Below, one piece after another: positions 61,901 through 64,000 of a stretch of DNA of 64,000 bases (the first letter of the stretch is position 1; the number at the start of each line of letters is the position of its first letter). The translations under genes and the position numbers were made by a program. The notes beneath the pieces are model-generated. The model ran no database searches and was not told the origin of the DNA. It worked only from the letters and a program-made list of their open reading frames with translations. The DNA lies in NCBI GenBank assembly GCA_965662345.1, contig CBFIHE010000001.1, forward strand, positions 146,191 to 210,190, read 5' to 3'. This DNA comes from UBA6049 sp965662345 (GTDB lineage Bacteria; Bacteroidota; Bacteroidia; Flavobacteriales_G; Salibacteraceae).

Positions 61901-63246
61901 GCAAATGCGGCTGAGTTTCTGATTCGCTTAGAAGCATCAATCACTTCATTTTGAAACACTTTTTTAGAGAGCTTTTTTCCAGCATGGTTTTGATGTAAAG
62001 CATGTAAAATTGCTTCCACAATAATCACCGAGCCGTCTACCACAATGCCGAAATCAACTGCACCTAAGCTCATGAGGTTGGCAGAGACTCCAAAGAGATT
62101 CATCATCCCAAAGGCGAAAAGCATAGAGAGCGGAATTACGCTCGATACCAATAGCCCTGCTCGCAAGTTACCTAAGAGAAGAATGAGAATAAAGATCACT
62201 ATTAAACCACCCTCCAGCAGGTTGTTTCTCACGGTTGCGATTACACGGTCTACCAAATCGGCACGGTTGAGGTATGGTTCAATATGAACACCCTCAGGCA
62301 AAGTAGATGCTATTTCCGCTACTCTGGCTTCAATGGACTTTACCACTGCATAAGCGTTTTCACCTTTGAGCATCATGATGATTCCACCTACGGCTTCTCC
62401 CTCTCCATTTTTAGTCATTGCCCCGAATCGGGGAGCACTGCCTCCTCTAACTTGAGCTACTTGTGCAATGGTTACAGGAATGCCATTTACATGTTTAATG
62501 ACTATTTCTTCAATGTCTTCTGCAGATTGCGCAAGTCCTTCCGTGCGTATGTAGAAAGCTCCTTGATTTTTTTTCAAATAGCTTCCGCCCGTATTGCCAT
62601 TACCCGTTGCCACCGCTTCAAAGAGCTCGTTCAAGGTTAAATTATACGAGGTAAGCGCATCGGGGTTAACGGCAATTTCATACTGTTTCAAGTACCCTCC
62701 GAAGCTATTGATTTCTACTACTCCAGGTATGCCTGATAATTGGCGTTTCACTAACCAGTCTTGCATGGTTCTTAGCTCCATGGCAGAGTACGAATAGCTA
62801 GTATCTACTTCCAAGGTGTATTGATAAACTTCTCCCAACCCTGTACTGATGGGCATTAATTCGGGTTTTCCCATTTCTGGTGGGATGATATCTGATAAGT
62901 TAGCGAGCTGTTCACTCACGAGTTGCCTAGCGTCTAAGAGCGGAAAGTCTTCATCAAAGACGATGGTCACGATTGACAAGCCATACCTTGAGATACTTCT
63001 AATTTCTTCGACCGACTGTAGATTGGCCATTTCCAATTCAACTGGATAGGTGATGAATTGCTCTACCTCTTGTGCTGCAAGGGCAGGTGAGGAGGTAACC
63101 ACCTGAACTTGGTTGGTGGTTATATCTGGCACGGCATCTAATTTTACCGTGTAGGCAGAGTATAGGCCCCATCCGATGAGAGCTACTATACCCAAAGCTA
63201 TTTGCAAGGGATTGCGTACTGAAAACGCAATGATTCTATCGAACAT
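58960..63246 (-). CDS. CusA/CzcA-type heavy-metal RND pump fused to a TolC-like outer-membrane factor
   Basis: A 1428-residue fusion. Residues 1 to about 1035 are an HME-RND transporter: N-terminal IIAFSVRNPLQIALGIVALI, the proton-relay helix region GVSANLMSLGAVDFGIVVDG (D/E residues of the HME class), and VTIGVNVRERDVKTLVEEAH in the porter domain. A second signal-like hydrophobic stretch at about 1040-1056 (LLSIVTPLFLFPSLANAQD) leads to a TolC/CusC-like outer-membrane-efflux domain (about 1057-1428; long helices TEKELLAAMKTTYVQSVLWM, LEAEFEFLLERLRIYEETEL-like). Such pump-OMF fusions recur in Bacteroidota. It expels cations such as copper, silver, zinc or cobalt with the adaptor encoded next to it. 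Confidence 0.93.
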   Translation of the reverse strand: MFDRIIAFSVRNPLQIALGIVALIGWGLYSAYTVKLDAVPDITTNQVQVVTSSPALAAQEVEQFITYPVELEMANLQSVEEIRSISRYGLSIVTIVFDEDFPLLDARQLVSEQLANLSDIIPPEMGKPELMPISTGLGEVYQYTLEVDTSYSYSAMELRTMQDWLVKRQLSGIPGVVEINSFGGYLKQYEIAVNPDALTSYNLTLNELFEAVATGNGNTGGSYLKKNQGAFYIRTEGLAQSAEDIEEIVIKHVNGIPVTIAQVAQVRGGSAPRFGAMTKNGEGEAVGGIIMMLKGENAYAVVKSIEARVAEIASTLPEGVHIEPYLNRADLVDRVIATVRNNLLEGGLIVIFILILLLGNLRAGLLVSSVIPLSMLFAFGMMNLFGVSANLMSLGAVDFGIVVDGSVIIVEAILHALHQNHAGKKLSKKVFQNEVIDASKRIRNSAAFAEIIILVVYLPILVLGGIEGKTFTPMAQTVSFAIFGAFLLSMTYVPMMSALVLNRNITVKETFADRLMTRLRKVYITLLEVALNKKAFVISGALALFVGSLILFTHLGAVFIPTLGEGDLAMQLTIPPGGSLQQSIHTATLAEKRLIERFPEVKQVVSKIGTAEVPTDPMAMENSDIMIILKPSSEWTSAQSRDELVALMKESLEDIPGAVFEFTQPIQLRFNELITGSKSDLAVKIYGDDLEILALFGEKSEKLLSEIQGAADVKAEQLTGLPQLVIRINRSALAKYGLTVDDVNRTIKTAFAGSKASVVYEQEKRFDLVVRLNEQAKADEAIFNNLYLKTAEDRLIPVSEVAQITYEEGPMQISRDDTKRRVTIGVNVRERDVKTLVEEAHAVLEANLDLPPGYRITYGGTFENLQSATDRLLIAVPVALLLIFILLYFAFDSFIQAILIFVGVPLSSVGGILGLWLRDMPFSISAGIGFIALFGVAVLNGIVMIAGFNNLKKQGVANLNERIMRGAGGRLRPILMTASVAALGFVPMAFSTSDGAEVQQPLATVVIAGLISASFLTLFVLPSLYAWVEGKRGIKTGLLSIVTPLFLFPSLANAQDSISLDSASAMLFKQNLRITQAELKVKQTKALKQQGFQLGLTQFNWQRGQMNTATIDNNFSVQQDFGNPFQDISATALAKQTGVTLEAEKQLTEKELLAAMKTTYVQSVLWMEQMHLLQEQEAALDKLSRLGKVRADAGEITGVEALMIEQQASALKLNILSAERWVQASLIRFNVLLNEDTIRYIPLKPGLSILDDTLNPDAAGALQVVLERERLKQSEKALKMAKSGYAPRFSAGYFNQQLDGVNGFQGFNVGVAIPLWFRPQAGATKQAGLELEIQKNQVQLVEKSLDARITVLKAEFEFLLERLRIYEETELPRAERLSAQMELMLQSGEMSPVETITVYRSINQTYADYFNSLRRTYEVIYELESYQP

Positions 63247-63294
63247 ATGTATCCGATTTTCGAATGATAAAAAATGGAGAATAGAGGTGTTAGC

Positions 63295-63675
63295 TTATCC
63301 TTGAGAAGGGGGACCTCTAAGCGAAGAAAGGGTGAGGTAACCACCTGAAAGTCGAGCAGGTAAATAACCGAAATTGCCCGGTTCACTCGAAATTATGATT
63401 ACGCATCGGCTGAAGTTTAGTGGAGGGTTTGGCTCAATATGAAGCGTGGGTGCTTGAATACTTTGAGAGCCGGGTAGAACCGAGTCTACTTCTTCATTGC
63501 CCATTTCAACATGAAAGAGTAGTGCCAAGACTTCTGCAAGTGTACTTGCATTCTCATGCAACTCTTCGTGAGAAATTTCATCAAGTTCTTCATGGTGATG
63601 ATGTGGAACAATGGCATGCAACTGCATAACCCCTAGGGCCATCCATATGAATACATATGCCATGAAATTTCGCAT
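63295..63675 (-). CDS. small His-rich exported protein upstream of the RND pump
   Basis: A 126-residue protein. The N-terminal hydrophobic segment (MAYVFIWMALGVMQLHA) is a signal or anchor, followed at once by IVPHHHHEELDE (H25-H28) and EISHEELHENAS, a likely metal-binding stretch. The C-terminal half has a single cysteine and ends with SLRGPPSQG. I do not recognise a named family, but short proteins with a His cluster after the signal are frequent directly upstream of Cus/Czc operons in Bacteroidota, where a metal-sensing or chaperone role is suspected. It lies 48 bp before the pump gene and is probably cotranscribed. Confidence 0.75.
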   Translation of the reverse strand: MRNFMAYVFIWMALGVMQLHAIVPHHHHEELDEISHEELHENASTLAEVLALLFHVEMGNEEVDSVLPGSQSIQAPTLHIEPNPPLNFSRCVIIISSEPGNFGYLPARLSGGYLTLSSLRGPPSQG

Positions 63676-63680
63676 AGGTG

Positions 63681-63688
63681 CAAAGCTA
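63681..63688 (-). promoter_or_regulatory. candidate -7 box of the metal-efflux operon
   Basis: The minus strand reads TAGCTTTG, an exact TAnnTTTG, 5 bp before the ATG at 63675, so the message would be almost leaderless. No -33 TTG was found at 17-23 bp. Confidence 0.35.
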
Positions 63689-63720
63689 GCGTTTTAATGT
63701 GAGTTGCTTTTTACACCGCA

Positions 63721-64000
63721 TACTCCTTTTCATTTCTGCGAAGTATTCACTCAAGCAAGCTTGGCTCATGGATTGATTTGTAGGATTATTTCATGATCCC
63801 AAGTGGGGGTTAGCTTTCAAATGAAGACCATGCTTCGCATACTCCTTTTCATTTCTACGAAGTATTCACCCAAGCAAGCTTGGCTCATGAATTGATTTGT
63901 AGGATTATTTCATGATCCCCAAATGGGGGTTAGCTTTCAAATGAAGACCATGCTTCGCATACTCCTTTTCATTTCTACGAAGTATTCACCCAAGCAAGCT
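63721..64000. repeat. tandem repeat, unit about 120 bp, at least 2.3 copies
   Basis: Copy 1 covers 63721-63839 (119 bp), copy 2 covers 63840-63959 (120 bp) and copy 3 starts at 63960 and runs off the window. Copies differ at a few positions only (for example TCTGCGAAG versus TCTACGAAG, ACTCAAGC versus ACCCAAGC, and one extra C in copy 2). Each unit holds inverted repeats: CCAAGC/GCTTGG, CCCC/GGGG around AAAT, and CTTCG/CGAAG flanking CATACTCCTTTTC. The longest ATG frame in a unit is 24 codons and looks fortuitous. The remaining bases 63689-63720 show nothing further. Confidence 0.9.

Noticed and set aside
63942..64000. Short frame in the tandem repeat starting ATGAAGACCATG (24 codons in copies 1 to 2).
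   Set aside because: Too short, no start signals, and changes between copies do not look codon-constrained.
1..64000. Search by eye for tRNA, rRNA, CRISPR arrays, insertion sequences, prophage and toxin-antitoxin or defence genes.
   Set aside because: No transposase, integrase, nuclease-array or repeat-spacer pattern was seen, and no intergenic region resembles a tRNA cloverleaf.

Overview
The window looks like a chromosomal segment of a marine, aerobic Bacteroidota (Flavobacteriales, Cryomorphaceae/Schleiferiaceae-like). The evidence is type IX secretion (T9SS) cargo with type A and CHU_C-type C-terminal sorting domains, fused ccoNO and CusA-CusC genes, a fused E1 alpha-beta dehydrogenase, TAnnTTTG-type -7 boxes, few Shine-Dalgarno sites and moderately low GC. 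No rRNA, tRNA, CRISPR array, phage or insertion sequence was seen. Genes are dense and mostly housekeeping.

Layout. 1-7.4 kb (minus): a partial FAH-family enzyme, a DEDDh exonuclease, a PorE-like TPR/PD40/OmpA protein, a 2-oxoacid dehydrogenase E2, a membrane glycosyltransferase fusion and recR. 7.4-13.9 kb (plus): a sodium:solute symporter, the C-terminal remnant of an M1-type peptidase, two T9SS cargo proteins and an Asp/Glu racemase. 13.9-22.8 kb: a decayed histidine-kinase chimera, an NhaC antiporter, the fused E1 alpha/beta partner of the E2, an FAD oxidoreductase, a membrane protein and two further broken secreted-protein genes. 23-27.7 kb (minus): a five-gene operon for a CDP-linked 3,6-dideoxyhexose (rfbF, rfbG, epimerase, reductase, rfbH). 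27.8-34.2 kb (minus): a DUF1684 lipoprotein, uvrA, a lytic transglycosylase, rfbC, and DUF3332 and DUF4625 lipoproteins.

34.2-38.2 kb: a Fur/Zur-type regulator with two palindromic operators, a TonB-dependent receptor and an MFS-like membrane protein, which probably form a zinc (or other metal) uptake unit. 38.2-47.3 kb: the complete cbb3 oxidase cluster ccoI-S-NO-Q-P-G-H plus a SafE-like membrane protein, with strong RNA hairpins between ccoNO and ccoQ and at the end of ccoP. 47.3-54.9 kb (minus): a class III aminotransferase, an ECF sigma/anti-sigma/Spy-like operon, a RhlE-type helicase, and a transketolase split into two genes with a VWA-domain gene lodged tightly between the halves. 55-64 kb: a methyltransferase, a second CxxCH-containing T9SS protein, and a Cus/Czc-type metal efflux unit (His-rich small protein, RND pump fused to its outer membrane factor, adaptor). 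The window ends inside an array of about 120-bp tandem repeats.

Four genes between 9 and 23 kb are visibly broken: an N-terminal truncation, an internal-deletion chimera with a stop, a frameshift plus an amber codon, and a poly-A frameshift. I reconstructed each reading frame by hand. I found no clearly novel defence or mobile system. The best leads are the VWA-in-transketolase operon, the putative Zur regulon, the dideoxyhexose locus lacking its E3 reductase, the hairpin-rich tandem repeats and the pseudogene cluster.
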